NCBI GenBank assembly: GCA_947626995.1
Contig: CANQUI010000003.1
Span: 26,967 to 90,966 of the forward strand
DNA: 64,000 nucleotides
Reading direction: 5' to 3'
Source of the DNA: an uncultured Eisenbergiella sp.
GTDB lineage: Bacteria > Bacillota > Clostridia > Lachnospirales > Lachnospiraceae
The notes below the pieces were generated by a model. The model was given only the letters and a program-made list of their open reading frames with translations. It was not told the DNA's origin and did no database searches. A program made the translations under genes and the position numbers. Each line of letters opens with the position of its first letter. The first letter of the stretch is position 1. Positions 49,879-60,241 of this stretch are shown piece by piece.

Positions 49879-50347
49879 CGGGTTTGGCACCCGCCTTTTC
49901 CTGTAATTCTTCTACTTTTCTTTTCAGCCAGCCCTTTTTCTTCTTTTCCGTCGTCTGTATGCTGCCGCGCAGCCCTTTTACGCTGGTCAGATAGATGCCG
50001 CTGACGCTGGCCTTGACTTCTTTCTTGACGGGTACCGAGTCGAAGATTTTTTCGTCGCAGACCAGAGATACGATCTGAGGCCCCACTTTGGCCTTTACGA
50101 TGGGAAGCTTGGAACGGCGCAGAAGCTTGGGCGTCTGGGCGATCACCGCCTGGGGAAGCCCCGCGTCCTTTAAGCGCATCCTTTTTTTGTCGATAATCAG
50201 CATCGACACGGTCTGTTTGTACGCGTCGATCTGCTTTTGCTGCTCCTCCTGTTTTTTCTGGGCCCGTTTTCCCAGAAAATAAAGAGCGGCGATAACGGCG
50301 ATAAGCACCACGAGAGTGATGAGCAATACCCATGATAAGGTAGACAT
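49871..50347 (-). CDS. Conserved hypothetical membrane-anchored protein
   Basis: Single N-terminal TM WVLLITLVVLIAVIAALYFLGKRAQKKQEEQQKQIDAYKQTV; own RBS; ends in 8-nt tail-to-tail overlap with the GT2 gene. Confidence 0.75.
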   Translation of the reverse strand: MSTLSWVLLITLVVLIAVIAALYFLGKRAQKKQEEQQKQIDAYKQTVSMLIIDKKRMRLKDAGLPQAVIAQTPKLLRRSKLPIVKAKVGPQIVSLVCDEKIFDSVPVKKEVKASVSGIYLTSVKGLRGSIQTTEKKKKGWLKRKVEELQEKAGAKPVK

Positions 50348-50440
50348 AATATAGTCCCTCCTTGCATAATCGGGCGGCGCGGGAACGAACGCCCTATTTC
50401 ATGATTTTAGCAGAATTTTTTTCGCAAGACAAGGTGTTTA

Positions 50441-50469
50441 TTGCAGTTTGGGGTAGATTCCTTTATAAT
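50441..50469 (+). promoter_or_regulatory. Promoter of cardiolipin synthase gene
   Basis: TTGCAG - 17 nt - TATAAT. Confidence 0.75.
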
Positions 50470-50501
50470 AATAAGACGAATAAAGGGAAAGGGGAAAAAG
50501 G

Positions 50502-51980
50502 ATGGAACTTTGGAATCAGATCTGGAACGAAATACTTTCAGCAGGCTCTTTTCTCTGGCGCCATATTTTCCTTCTGAACCTTTTTTTCTCTATTGTCATC
50601 ATTTTTTTTCAGCGCAAGGAGCCCAAATCCGCGTGGGCCTGGCTGCTTTTGATCAACGCCGTTCCGGGGTTTGGCTTTTTGTTGTACCTGCTGGCCGGTA
50701 CGGACATGCATAAGCGCAGGATGTTCCGGATCAAGGGCTACGAGGATCTGGTCAACGAGGCGGTGCGTCGGCAGGAGTACAGCGTGCGCAGCCGGGAGAT
50801 GGAGCAGGAAAACCCGGATTTAAAGGGGTTTTCCGATCTGGTCTTTTATAATTTGGAAAGCTCCGGCGCGGTGCTGACGACGGACAACGAGATTCGCGTT
50901 TTTACCGACGGCAACGATAAATTTGACGCGCTGATCGAAGATATCAGGCATGCGAGAGAATTTATTTTTCTGCAATACTACATTGTAAAAAACGACGTGC
51001 TTTTCGCCCGGATCCGGGACGTGCTGGAACAGAAGCTCAAGCAGGGAGTGGAAGTGTTTTTGCTTTACGACGCCATGGGGTGCCGGGGCGTACCGGGAAG
51101 GTACTGGAAGGACCTGCGGCGTACCGGGATCCATCTGGCCGTGTTTTTTCCCGCCCTGTTTGGCAGGATGCAGCTGCGGGCCAATTACCGCAACCACAGA
51201 AAGATCGCCATCATCGACGGAAAGATCGGCTATATGGGCGGGTTTAATATCGGCAAGGAGTATATCGGCCTGGATCCCAAGTTCGGCCATTGGCGCGATA
51301 CCCATCTGCGGATTCGCGGGGGCGCCGTGACGGCGCTTTGCATCCGGTTCATTCAGGACTGGAATTATGCGGCCGGGACCAATCTTTTCGCGCAGCAAAA
51401 ATATATCCGGTATCCGGAAACGCCCTGCGGCAGCACAAAGGTGCAGATCATTTCCAGCGGGCCGGATTCCACGCGCCAGAACATCCGGGACAATTATCTG
51501 CGGCTGATCCACAAGGCAAAAAAAAGGATCTATGTGCAGACGCCTTATTACATTCCCGATGAGGCCATTCACACGGCGCTTTTGGTGGCGGCCCAGTCCG
51601 GCGTGGCGGTAAATGTGATGATCCCCTGTAAACCCGACCATCCCTTCGTATACTGGGCCACATACTCTTATATCGGAGAGCTGGTCATGGCGGGGGCGCG
51701 CTGTTATACCTACAACAACGGTTTTTTGCACGCCAAAGGGGTTTCCATCGACGGAGAGGCCTGCTGTTTTGGAACCGCCAATATGGATATCCGCAGTTTT
51801 TCCCTGAATTTTGAAGTCAACGCCATGATCTATGATGAGAAGGTGGCGCAGGAAATGGAGCGGATCTTTGCCGAGGATCTGAAGCTGTGCCGTATGATTA
51901 CCAAAGACGTTTACCGGGGCAGATCCCTGTGGATCCGGTTTAAGGAGCAGGTCAGCCGCCTGCTTTCGCCGGTATTGTAA
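50502..51980 (+). CDS. cls: Cardiolipin synthase (PLD family)
   Basis: Two HKD-type motifs: NYRNHRKIAIIDGKIGYMGGFNIG and FLHAKGVSIDGEACCFGTANMD. Confidence 0.95.
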   Translation: MELWNQIWNEILSAGSFLWRHIFLLNLFFSIVIIFFQRKEPKSAWAWLLLINAVPGFGFLLYLLAGTDMHKRRMFRIKGYEDLVNEAVRRQEYSVRSREMEQENPDLKGFSDLVFYNLESSGAVLTTDNEIRVFTDGNDKFDALIEDIRHAREFIFLQYYIVKNDVLFARIRDVLEQKLKQGVEVFLLYDAMGCRGVPGRYWKDLRRTGIHLAVFFPALFGRMQLRANYRNHRKIAIIDGKIGYMGGFNIGKEYIGLDPKFGHWRDTHLRIRGGAVTALCIRFIQDWNYAAGTNLFAQQKYIRYPETPCGSTKVQIISSGPDSTRQNIRDNYLRLIHKAKKRIYVQTPYYIPDEAIHTALLVAAQSGVAVNVMIPCKPDHPFVYWATYSYIGELVMAGARCYTYNNGFLHAKGVSIDGEACCFGTANMDIRSFSLNFEVNAMIYDEKVAQEMERIFAEDLKLCRMITKDVYRGRSLWIRFKEQVSRLLSPVL

Positions 51981-52067
51981 CCGGGACAAATCTGTGATAA
52001 TATGAAAAGATGATCGGGCAAAGCGCCATAAGGCGCCGCGCGGATCGGTAAGAAAAGGAGAAGAAAG

Positions 52068-53222
52068 ATGAAAAAAAATTTTTGGATGACAGGCGTTCTT
52101 GCCCTGTCCGTTGTATTACTGGCGGGTTGTGGCGCCGATGAAAAGCAGCAGGAAACGGAAACCGCGACGCAGGAGACGCAGGTGACCTATCCGGACGAAG
52201 CCTATCTGGAAAATCTGAATGTGGACGATTTTGTGGAGCTTGACCGGGACCAGTATCAGGGCATGACGATATCCCTGGCGGCCGCTTCCGTCAGCGACGA
52301 GCAGATTGACGAGGAGATTCAGGCCGCGCTGTCGAACAATCCGAAGCGGACCGAAATTACGGACCGGGCCGCGCAGGAAGGCGATCTGACGGATATCAGT
52401 TATGTGGGGAAAAAGGACGGCGTGGCCTTTGACGGCGGCACGGCGGATCACTATGAATTGGAACTGGGATCCGGTACGTTTATCGACGGGTTTGAGGACG
52501 GCGTAATCGGAATGAAGAAAGGGGAGGAAAAGGATCTGAACCTGACGTTCCCGGAAGATTACAACGACGCGGAGCTGGCGGGTCAGGATGTGGTGTTTAC
52601 CGTTACGCTCAACACCATTTACGAGCTGTCGGAGCCGGAGCTTGACGATGCGTTTGTTTCGGGTCTGGGGATCGAAAATGTGGAGACGGTGGAACAGTAC
52701 CGGCAGTATCTTTATGATCGGGATATGGAGTCCGCCCAACAGCAGTATGAGAACGATCTGGAAAATGCGGTGCTGGACGCGGCCTATCAGAACGCGGTAT
52801 TCAAAAAGGACGCGACAGAGATGGAAGCGCGTTACCGCGACCGGCTTGTGAATACGAATTATTCCTATGCCACCACACTGGCGGCGATGTACGGCGTGGA
52901 TCTGGAGACGTATCTGGGCATGACCTGGGAAGAATATGTGGCGGCGAATGAGGATGATATTGCAAAGTCGGCGAACCTTGCCACCAAGCAGATCCTCATG
53001 CTCCAGAAGATCGCCCAGAACGAAGGACTGACGGTAACGGAGGAGGAAATCGAGGAAGGGCTGACCAAGGATGCGGAGGAATACGGGTACGAGTCCGTGG
53101 AAGACTATAAGGAAGCCCTGGGCGAAGAACTTCAGACCTACGGCGAATATCTGCTGACCGAGAAGGTGATCGATTATCTGGTGGAAAACGCCAATGTGAC
53201 CGATCCCGGCCAGGAGGAATGA
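52068..53222 (+). CDS. Trigger-factor-like FKBP-type PPIase lipoprotein
   Basis: Lipobox [71 protein letters not shown]; trigger-factor C-domain. Confidence 0.88.
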   Translation: MKKNFWMTGVLALSVVLLAGCGADEKQQETETATQETQVTYPDEAYLENLNVDDFVELDRDQYQGMTISLAAASVSDEQIDEEIQAALSNNPKRTEITDRAAQEGDLTDISYVGKKDGVAFDGGTADHYELELGSGTFIDGFEDGVIGMKKGEEKDLNLTFPEDYNDAELAGQDVVFTVTLNTIYELSEPELDDAFVSGLGIENVETVEQYRQYLYDRDMESAQQQYENDLENAVLDAAYQNAVFKKDATEMEARYRDRLVNTNYSYATTLAAMYGVDLETYLGMTWEEYVAANEDDIAKSANLATKQILMLQKIAQNEGLTVTEEEIEEGLTKDAEEYGYESVEDYKEALGEELQTYGEYLLTEKVIDYLVENANVTDPGQEE

Positions 53223-53232
53223 GGAGAAGGAA

Positions 53233-54627
53233 ATGGAACTGACGGATATCAGACAGTTATTTCGGGAAAGAGAACGGTATTACGGACAGAAGGTGACCGT
53301 GGGAGGCTGGGTCAGGAGCAACCGGGATTCCAAAAATTTCGGGTTTCTGGTGGTCAACGACGGAACCTTCTTTGAGCCGCTGCAGGTGGTATACGCGGCG
53401 GACCGGCTGGAAGATTATGAAAAGGTGGCAAAGATCGGAGTGGGCGCGGCCGTGATCGTCACGGGCGATATCGTTGCCACTCCCGGCGCCAAACAGCCCT
53501 TTGAAATGCAGGCGCAGGAGGTGGCGCTGGAGGGCGCTTCGGGACCGGATTATCCGCTGCAGAAGAAACGGCACAGCTTTGAATATCTGCGTACCGTCTC
53601 CCATCTGCGGCCCAGGACCAATACGTTTCAGGCGGTGTTTCGCGTCCGTTCTCTGATCGCCTACGCGATCCATCGGTTTTTCCAGGAGCGGGGATTTGTG
53701 TACGTCCATACGCCGCTGATCACCGGGAGCGACTGCGAAGGCGCCGGCGAAATGTTCAGCGTGACCACAATGGATTTAAACAACGTGCCCAGGACGCAGG
53801 ACGGCGCGGTGGACTATTCCAGAGACTTTTTCGGCAAGCCCACCAACCTGACGGTGAGCGGGCAGCTAAACGGCGAGGCGTTCGCCATGGCGTTCAAGAA
53901 TATTTATACCTTCGGGCCGACGTTCCGGGCGGAGAACTCCAATACCACGCGGCATGCGGCGGAGTTTTGGATGATCGAACCGGAAATCGCGTTTGCGGAT
54001 CTGCAGGACGATATGATCCTGGCGGAATCCATGCTCAAGTATATCATCCGCTATGTGCTGGAGAACGCGCCGGAGGAGATGGCGTTTTTCAACAGCTATG
54101 TGGACCGGGGGCTGATCGAACGGCTCCATCACGTGCTTTCTTCCGATTTCGGGCATGTGACCTACACAGAGGCCGTCAGAATCCTGGAGCAGCATAACGA
54201 CGAATTCGATTATAAGGTATCCTGGGGCTGCGATCTGCAGACGGAGCATGAGCGGTATCTCACGGAAAAGGAGTTCAAACGCCCGGTATTCGTAACGGAT
54301 TATCCCAAGGAGATCAAGGCGTTTTATATGAAGCTCAATCCGGATCTCAAGACGGTGGCGGCCATGGACTGCCTGGTACCGGGGATTGGGGAGATCATCG
54401 GCGGAAGCCAGAGAGAGGACGATCTGGAACGGTTGGAAAAACGGATGGATGAGCTGGGCCTGAAAAAAGAGGACTACCGGTTTTATCTGGATCTGCGCAA
54501 ATACGGATCCGCCAGACACGCGGGATTCGGACTGGGATTCGAACGCTGCGTCATGTACCTGACCGGCATGGGAAATATCCGGGACGTGCTCCCGTTCCCA
54601 AGGACGGTGAAAAACTGCGAACTGTAA
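53233..54627 (+). CDS. asnS: Asparagine--tRNA ligase
   Basis: [73 protein letters not shown]. Confidence 0.96.
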   Translation: MELTDIRQLFRERERYYGQKVTVGGWVRSNRDSKNFGFLVVNDGTFFEPLQVVYAADRLEDYEKVAKIGVGAAVIVTGDIVATPGAKQPFEMQAQEVALEGASGPDYPLQKKRHSFEYLRTVSHLRPRTNTFQAVFRVRSLIAYAIHRFFQERGFVYVHTPLITGSDCEGAGEMFSVTTMDLNNVPRTQDGAVDYSRDFFGKPTNLTVSGQLNGEAFAMAFKNIYTFGPTFRAENSNTTRHAAEFWMIEPEIAFADLQDDMILAESMLKYIIRYVLENAPEEMAFFNSYVDRGLIERLHHVLSSDFGHVTYTEAVRILEQHNDEFDYKVSWGCDLQTEHERYLTEKEFKRPVFVTDYPKEIKAFYMKLNPDLKTVAAMDCLVPGIGEIIGGSQREDDLERLEKRMDELGLKKEDYRFYLDLRKYGSARHAGFGLGFERCVMYLTGMGNIRDVLPFPRTVKNCEL

Positions 54628-54647
54628 AACAGTGAGGAAAGTTACAG

Positions 54648-55874
54648 ATGAAAAAGAAGCTGACCGCGTCGATTGCCTTTATCATGTCGATCCTGCTGCT
54701 GTCACAGACCGCGTACGCCCAGCGTACCCGGGAAGAGATCTCCCAGGAGAGGGAGCAGATGCAGCAGGAAAAAAACAGGACGCAAAGCCAGTATCAGCAG
54801 GCCCAGGGACAGCTGGGCGATCTGGAAGCCGAACAGGAACAGCTGCAGACGGAGATTGAGGAGCTGGACGCGCAGCTGGTAGAGGTGATCGCCAGCGTCA
54901 GCCTGATGGAAGAGCTGATCGAGCAGACCCAGAAAGAACTGGAAGAGGCGCAAAAGGAGTACGAGGAAGCCAAAGCGCGGGAGGAAGCCCAGTACGATTC
55001 CATGAAAAAGCGTCTCCGCTACCTGTACGAAAAGGGCGAACTCAATTATGTGGAGCTGCTGAGCAAAACCGCCAGCTGGGCGGAGATGCTCAATCAGGCG
55101 GGATATGTGGAAAAGCTGCAGGAATACGACGCCAAAATGCTCTTACAATATATCGCCCTGAAGGAAGAAGTGGCGCAAAGACAGGAGCAGCTGGAAGAAA
55201 AACAGAGCGATCTGGACGCGCAGCTTTATGAAATGGAAGAAGAAAAAGCCGCCATGGAAGAGATGATGGAGGAGAAAAAAGCGCTGTCCGAGGACTACGA
55301 CATCCAGATCGTCCAGGTGAGGCAGGAGGCCGCGGTCTACAAGGCGCAGATCAAGCAGCAGAACGCGCAGCTGGCAGCTTTGCAGGAAGAGGAAAACGCC
55401 ATCATCCGGGCGGAGGAGGAGAGAAGAAAGGCGCAGGAAGCGGCCAATCAGGCGAATCAGAGCACCTCGAACAGCGGGACCGTCTCCACATCCGCAGGCG
55501 GATTGAAAACGATTCCGCCGGCTACCGGTTCCACCGGGGCCGATATCGCCCAGTATGCCTGTCAGTTTGTGGGCAATCCCTACGTGGCGGGCGGGACAAG
55601 CCTGGTAAACGGCGCGGACTGTTCCGGTTTTGTATGGGCGGTCTATAAGCAGTACGGCTACAACCTTCCCCGCAATTCCACGGGGCAGCGCAGCGCGGGC
55701 AGAGAGGTTTCTTACGATCAGGCGCAGCCCGGCGATATCATCTGCTATTCGGGCCACGTGGCCCTCTATCTGGGAGGCGGCCGGATCGTACATGCCAGCA
55801 CCGCCAAGACGGGCATCAAATACGGCTACGCCAACTACCGCCCGATTCTGTCGGTGCGGCGGATCGTGGGCTAG
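54648..55874 (+). CDS. Secreted coiled-coil NlpC/P60 (C40) peptidase, CwlO-like
   Basis: Signal peptide, coiled coil, C-terminal NPYVAGGTSLVNGADCSGFVWAVYKQYGYNLPRNSTGQ...GDIICYSGHVALYLGGGRIVHAS. Confidence 0.93.
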   Translation: MKKKLTASIAFIMSILLLSQTAYAQRTREEISQEREQMQQEKNRTQSQYQQAQGQLGDLEAEQEQLQTEIEELDAQLVEVIASVSLMEELIEQTQKELEEAQKEYEEAKAREEAQYDSMKKRLRYLYEKGELNYVELLSKTASWAEMLNQAGYVEKLQEYDAKMLLQYIALKEEVAQRQEQLEEKQSDLDAQLYEMEEEKAAMEEMMEEKKALSEDYDIQIVQVRQEAAVYKAQIKQQNAQLAALQEEENAIIRAEEERRKAQEAANQANQSTSNSGTVSTSAGGLKTIPPATGSTGADIAQYACQFVGNPYVAGGTSLVNGADCSGFVWAVYKQYGYNLPRNSTGQRSAGREVSYDQAQPGDIICYSGHVALYLGGGRIVHASTAKTGIKYGYANYRPILSVRRIVG

Positions 55875-55900
55875 CCGGCACGCAGGAAAGAAGGAACGAA

Positions 55901-56785
55901 ATGGAAGACTGGAAACATACGCCGGAGCGCAACGCCCCCTGCTGGTGCGGCAGCGGAAAAAAATACAAGCTGTGCCATATGCGTCAGGATGAAAGGATCC
56001 GGATGTGGGAACGGGAGGGACATATCGTTCCCACCCCCGGTATGATAAAGAACGAAAAGCAGATCGACGGCATCCGGGAGAGCGGAAAAATCAATACGGC
56101 GGTGCTGGATCATGTGGCGGCGCATATTTGCGCCGGCATGAGCACGGAACAGATCGACCGGCTGGTGGAGGAAAAGACGAGGGCTTTTGGGGCGATTCCC
56201 GCCCCGCTGGGGTATGAGGGATTCCCCAAAAGCGTCTGCACTTCCCTGAACGATCAGGTCTGCCACGGAATCCCCTCCAGGGACGTCATCCTGAAAGAGG
56301 GCGACATTGTGAACGTGGATGTTTCCACCATTTATCGCGGCTATTACTCCGATTCTTCCCGGATGTTCATAATCGGGGAAACGACGCCGGAACGGGCGCG
56401 CCTGGTGCAGACGGCAAAGGAATGTATGCAGGCCGGGATCGCCCAGGTAAAGCCCTGGCAGTTTTTGGGCGATATGGCGGATGCGGTGAAGCAATGCGCC
56501 CAAAAAAACGGCTGCAGCGTGGTGGAGGAGATTGGCGGACACGGCGTGGGGCTGGAATTTCATGAGGATCCCTTCGTCAGCTATGTGGCGCCAAAGGGAA
56601 CGGAAATGCTCATGGTGCCCGGTATGGTTTTTACCATTGAACCCATGATCAACGCCGGTACGGAGGAAATCTGCATCGACGAGGAGAACGGATGGACCAT
56701 CTATACGCAGGACGGCAAACCCTCCGCCCAGTGGGAGGTCACCGTGGCGGTGACTTTGGACGGCTGCGAAATTCTTGCCTGGTAA
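55901..56785 (+). CDS. map: Type I methionyl aminopeptidase with N-terminal SEC-C zinc motif
   Basis: N-terminal RNAPCWCGSGKKYKLCH; MetAP core NDQVCHGIPSRDVILKEGDIVNVDVS, GHGVGLEFHEDPFV, PGMVFTIEPMI. Confidence 0.95.
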   Translation: MEDWKHTPERNAPCWCGSGKKYKLCHMRQDERIRMWEREGHIVPTPGMIKNEKQIDGIRESGKINTAVLDHVAAHICAGMSTEQIDRLVEEKTRAFGAIPAPLGYEGFPKSVCTSLNDQVCHGIPSRDVILKEGDIVNVDVSTIYRGYYSDSSRMFIIGETTPERARLVQTAKECMQAGIAQVKPWQFLGDMADAVKQCAQKNGCSVVEEIGGHGVGLEFHEDPFVSYVAPKGTEMLMVPGMVFTIEPMINAGTEEICIDEENGWTIYTQDGKPSAQWEVTVAVTLDGCEILAW

Positions 56786-56822
56786 CACCTTTTTTCAAAA
56801 AACAAACATTATACGGAAATCA

Positions 56823-56870
56823 GGAGAGGTTGTCAATCAGTTTATAACTGAATGACAGCCCCTCTTTTTT
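56823..56870 (+). terminator. Rho-independent terminator after map
   Basis: GAGAGGTTGTCA.TCAGT-TTATA-ACTGA.TGACAGCCCCTC-TTTTTT. Confidence 0.75.
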
Positions 56871-56914
56871 GTATTATGATTTGAAATCATATCGGAAACG
56901 GAGGCGGGAAACGC

Positions 56915-57637
56915 ATGGAGAGCAGGATGACGATCGTGCAGGCCCTGGATGAGAGGGATCTTCTGGTGAAAAAGATTCTGGACCGGACCCAGAAAGCGCA
57001 GTTTGTGGATCTGGTCCGGCAAAGGGCGGCGGTGACGCTGGAAAAACATCTGACGCGGGACGAGTTTGAGGCGCAGGCCCGGGGCGCGCTGCAGCAGCTG
57101 GAAGATCTGATTGCCCGTTACGACAGGCTGAATTTTGCCATCAGCGTTTCCAATGCAGAAACCATGCTGGAAACGTCCCGGGGCAGGATGACGGTGGCCT
57201 GCGCCATTGCGCTGCGCAGCCGCCTTCGGGGAGACGGCGTTTACGGGGAGCTGGCGGATTTTGAAGGGCGGCTGAGCCAAAAAATGGAAGAGCAGTACCG
57301 GGATACGCTGGATCGGATGCGGCGCAAAAACGAAGCCATGCGCCGGGCGGCTCTCCCAAGACCGCAGAATAACCGCGGCAGAAACGGCGCACAGGTGATT
57401 GTACTGCAGGCCGGGGACCCGGCGGCCCGGCGGTCCGCAAACCCGGAAACGGGGACAAAGAAAAGCAAGGGGACCATGGACGCTGTCCTGGCAAAACAGC
57501 CGGACGCATTTCACCTGTTCGATCCGCTTCACCTTCGCCAAAAGGCGGAAGCAATATGGGAGAAAAGGGAACAGCTGCTGATCGAACTGGACACAAAGAT
57601 CAGGATTTCCAACGCCAATACCCTGATTACCGTATAA
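56915..57637 (+). CDS. DIP1984-like conserved protein
   Basis: TIVQALDERDLLVKKI start, LEDLIARYDRLNFAISVSNAETML and C-terminal LIELDTKIRISNANTLITV resemble the DIP1984 family. Confidence 0.55.
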   Translation: MESRMTIVQALDERDLLVKKILDRTQKAQFVDLVRQRAAVTLEKHLTRDEFEAQARGALQQLEDLIARYDRLNFAISVSNAETMLETSRGRMTVACAIALRSRLRGDGVYGELADFEGRLSQKMEEQYRDTLDRMRRKNEAMRRAALPRPQNNRGRNGAQVIVLQAGDPAARRSANPETGTKKSKGTMDAVLAKQPDAFHLFDPLHLRQKAEAIWEKREQLLIELDTKIRISNANTLITV

Positions 57638-57675
57638 AACGGCGCCGCCCTCCGCACGAAAACCCGATCCGGAAA

Positions 57676-57697
57676 GACGGCACGTTTCGATGCCGTC
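57676..57697 (+). terminator. Hairpin downstream of the DIP1984-like gene
   Basis: GACGGCA-CGTTTCGA-TGCCGTC; no long T-run directly after. Confidence 0.35.
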
Positions 57698-57983
57698 GGG
57701 AGGTTTTCCTCTTTTGAAGTCTGGTAAGAAAAAGATAAGAAGATTCGGATTTTTCTTTTTGTTTGTTAACAAAGCGCGCTGACAGGCATGCACGTTGGCG
57801 GCGCGAAAATCCATGACAGCGGTTTTACGTCGTCCGGTTAACGCGGGGCTTCCGCATGGCTGTGCGGCGGGCGGTTCTATCAAAGTACGGATATTGGGAC
57901 AGCACTGCTGCTATCCTGATGACAGGGAAAGGAGAAAGGCGTTGGAGGACGATTCTGCCGCAAAACGGAAGGGATGTGGATTT

Positions 57984-58352
57984 ATGCTTACGTATCCGGT
58001 GATTGATGTACAGGAGACGGGAAGACAGCTGAAAAAGGAGTGCGAGAGACGACAGGTGACGCCCCGCGAACTCCAGGAATTTCTCGGACTGGCGGCTTTG
58101 CAGTCCGTCTACGGATGGTTCCAGGGACGGGCGCTGCCCTCTTTGGACAATTTCTATGCGTTGAGCTGCTATCTGGGCATACGGATGGAGGAACTGGTCG
58201 TGCCCAGACAGTGGGGAAGGGAAGTGGCAGTCAGAGATGCGCTGAGAGCCCTGGAACGGCGGATGACGGCTTATCTGGGGTTCTGTTTTCTGGCGGAGCA
58301 GAGCGAAAGCAGAGATTTGCCCCAAACCGGGAGCCTGCGTTCCCAGTCATAA
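57984..58352 (+). CDS. XRE-type helix-turn-helix protein
   Basis: QEFLGLAALQSVYGWFQGRALPSLDNFYALSCYLGIRMEELV. Confidence 0.75.
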   Translation: MLTYPVIDVQETGRQLKKECERRQVTPRELQEFLGLAALQSVYGWFQGRALPSLDNFYALSCYLGIRMEELVVPRQWGREVAVRDALRALERRMTAYLGFCFLAEQSESRDLPQTGSLRSQS

Positions 58353-58357
58353 CCGCA

Positions 58358-58399
58358 AAACCCCCGTCATACAATGTAAAAAATGTATGGCGGGGGTTT
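58358..58399 (+). promoter_or_regulatory. Long hairpin covering the spoIIID ribosome-binding region (or XRE terminator)
   Basis: AAACCCCCGTCATACA - 10-nt loop - TGTATGGCGGGGGTTT, one wobble; GTG start at 58404. Confidence 0.7.
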
Positions 58400-58403
58400 C
58401 CCT

Positions 58404-58655
58404 GTGAAGGATTATATTGAGGAGCGGGCGATGGCGGTGGCCAGCTATATCATTGAGCATAGTGCAACGGTAAGGCAGGCGGCAAAACAGTTTGGAATCA
58501 GTAAGAGTACGGTACATAAAGACATCACGGAACGCCTGGAACAGATTAACCCGGGACTGGCAAAGGAGGCCAGGGTCGTGCTGGACGTCAATAAGTCGGA
58601 ACGCCATATCAGGGGAGGGCTGGCAACGCGGGAAAAGTATCTGCATCACATCTGA
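58404..58655 (+). CDS. spoIIID: Sporulation transcriptional regulator SpoIIID
   Basis: KDYIEERAMAVASYIIEHSATVRQAAKQFGISKSTVHKDITERLEQINPGLAKEARVVLDVNKSERHIRGGLATREKYLHH. Confidence 0.96.
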   Translation: MKDYIEERAMAVASYIIEHSATVRQAAKQFGISKSTVHKDITERLEQINPGLAKEARVVLDVNKSERHIRGGLATREKYLHHI

Positions 58656-58823
58656 CGCGTTAAGGCTGCGGGCATTTGGAAAAGACGGTGAGAAAAAGAG
58701 AAAAATACGAAAAAATATCGTGACTTTTAGATATTTACAAGAGCATCCCGGATTGGATAAGATGATAGAAGAAACAGGAGTGCGGCCAGGGAACGGGGAG
58801 CCGCAGCAATACGGGAGAGAAAT

Positions 58824-60158
58824 ATGTTATATTCAAACAAAGACCTACGAAAGCTGATCATTCCGCTTCTGGTGGAGCAGGTACTTGCCATCGCGGTGGG
58901 TATGGCGGATACGATCATGGTATCAGAAGCGGGAGAGGCGGCGGTGTCCGGCGTTTCTCTGGTGGACACGGTCAATATTTTGCTGATCAATGTTTTTTCG
59001 GCGCTGGCAACGGGGGGCGCGGTTGTGGCAGGGCATTTTCTCGGAAAAAAGAAACCGGGAGAAGCCAGCAGAGCCGCGTGGCAGATCTTGCTGTTCTCCA
59101 CTTTGCTGGCGCTTTTGATCGCCGTGGGGTTTATTGCGGCCCACGATCAGCTGCTGCGGCTGATGTTCGGGAAGATCGAGCCGGACGTGATGCAGGCGTG
59201 CAAAACCTATTTGGTAATTACGGCGGTTTCCTTTGTGGCCCTGGCGATCTATAACGCCTGCGCCGCCCTCTTTCGGGCCATGAACTGCGCCAGAGTCACC
59301 ATGTGGGTCTCCATTCTCATGAACGTCATCAATGTGGTGGGCAACGCCATCTGCATTTTCGGACTGCACATGGGCGTAGCGGGCGTGGCGCTGCCTACCA
59401 CAGTGTCCCGTTTCGCAGCGGCGATTCTGATCTTTGCGTTGATTCTGGATCCGAAAAGGGAAATCAGCCTGCACGGGCAGATCCGGCTGCGCTTTGACGG
59501 AAATCTGATCAAAAAGATCCTCTATATTGCGGTGCCCAACGGCATGGAAAACAGCATGTTTCAGCTGGGAAAAATCCTGGTGATCAGCGCGGTTTCCACG
59601 ATGGGAACGGCGGCGATCGCGGCCAACGCCGTCTGCGGCACACTGGCAAACTGGAATATCCTGCCGGGAATGGCGGTCAATCTGGCGATTGTCTCCGTAA
59701 TCAGCGTATGCGTGGGGGCGGGGGAATACGGACAGGCCCGTTATTACACGAAAAAACTCTGCCTCATCGCCGAGGCCGGCACCATTTTGATGTCCGCCAT
59801 TTTGTACTTTGCTTCCCCGGTCATTATCGGATGGTACCGCCTGAGTCCGGAAGGAACGGCGATGGCCGTGGAAGTGGCCCGTTTTCATGCGCTGATGGCC
59901 GTCCTTTTCTGGGTATTCTCCTTCTCCATTTCCAATACGCTGCGGGCGGCGGGAGACGTGGTATGGCCGATGGTTGTGGCGATTCTTTCCATGTGGCTGT
60001 TCCGGGTGGTGGCGGCCTATGTGTTTACCTATGTGTTCCACTTCGGTCTGCTGGCAATCTGGGTGGCGATGATCATCGACTGGGTATTCCGCGGATGCTG
60101 TTATCTATGGCGATACCGGGGGCATAAATGGGAAGGATTTGCCGCCAGAGAGCAATAG
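58824..60158 (+). CDS. MATE family efflux transporter
   Basis: LIIPLLVEQVLAIAVGMADTIMVSEAGEAAVSGVSLVDTVNILL; 12-TM MATE architecture. Confidence 0.93.
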   Translation: MLYSNKDLRKLIIPLLVEQVLAIAVGMADTIMVSEAGEAAVSGVSLVDTVNILLINVFSALATGGAVVAGHFLGKKKPGEASRAAWQILLFSTLLALLIAVGFIAAHDQLLRLMFGKIEPDVMQACKTYLVITAVSFVALAIYNACAALFRAMNCARVTMWVSILMNVINVVGNAICIFGLHMGVAGVALPTTVSRFAAAILIFALILDPKREISLHGQIRLRFDGNLIKKILYIAVPNGMENSMFQLGKILVISAVSTMGTAAIAANAVCGTLANWNILPGMAVNLAIVSVISVCVGAGEYGQARYYTKKLCLIAEAGTILMSAILYFASPVIIGWYRLSPEGTAMAVEVARFHALMAVLFWVFSFSISNTLRAAGDVVWPMVVAILSMWLFRVVAAYVFTYVFHFGLLAIWVAMIIDWVFRGCCYLWRYRGHKWEGFAAREQ

Positions 60159-60161
60159 GCT

Positions 60162-60190
60162 TTGACAGAACAAACCGAATGAGATAAGAT
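60162..60190 (+). promoter_or_regulatory. Promoter of guaA
   Basis: TTGACA - 17 nt - TAAGAT. Confidence 0.7.
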
Positions 60191-60241
60191 AAAAACAACC
60201 AAAGACAGACGGCTTTTGACCATGACAACAGGAGGAACGCA

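Noticed and set aside
57795-57983. N-terminal extension of the XRE ORF
   Set aside because: Composition does not look coding; ATG 57984 gives a compact HTH protein.
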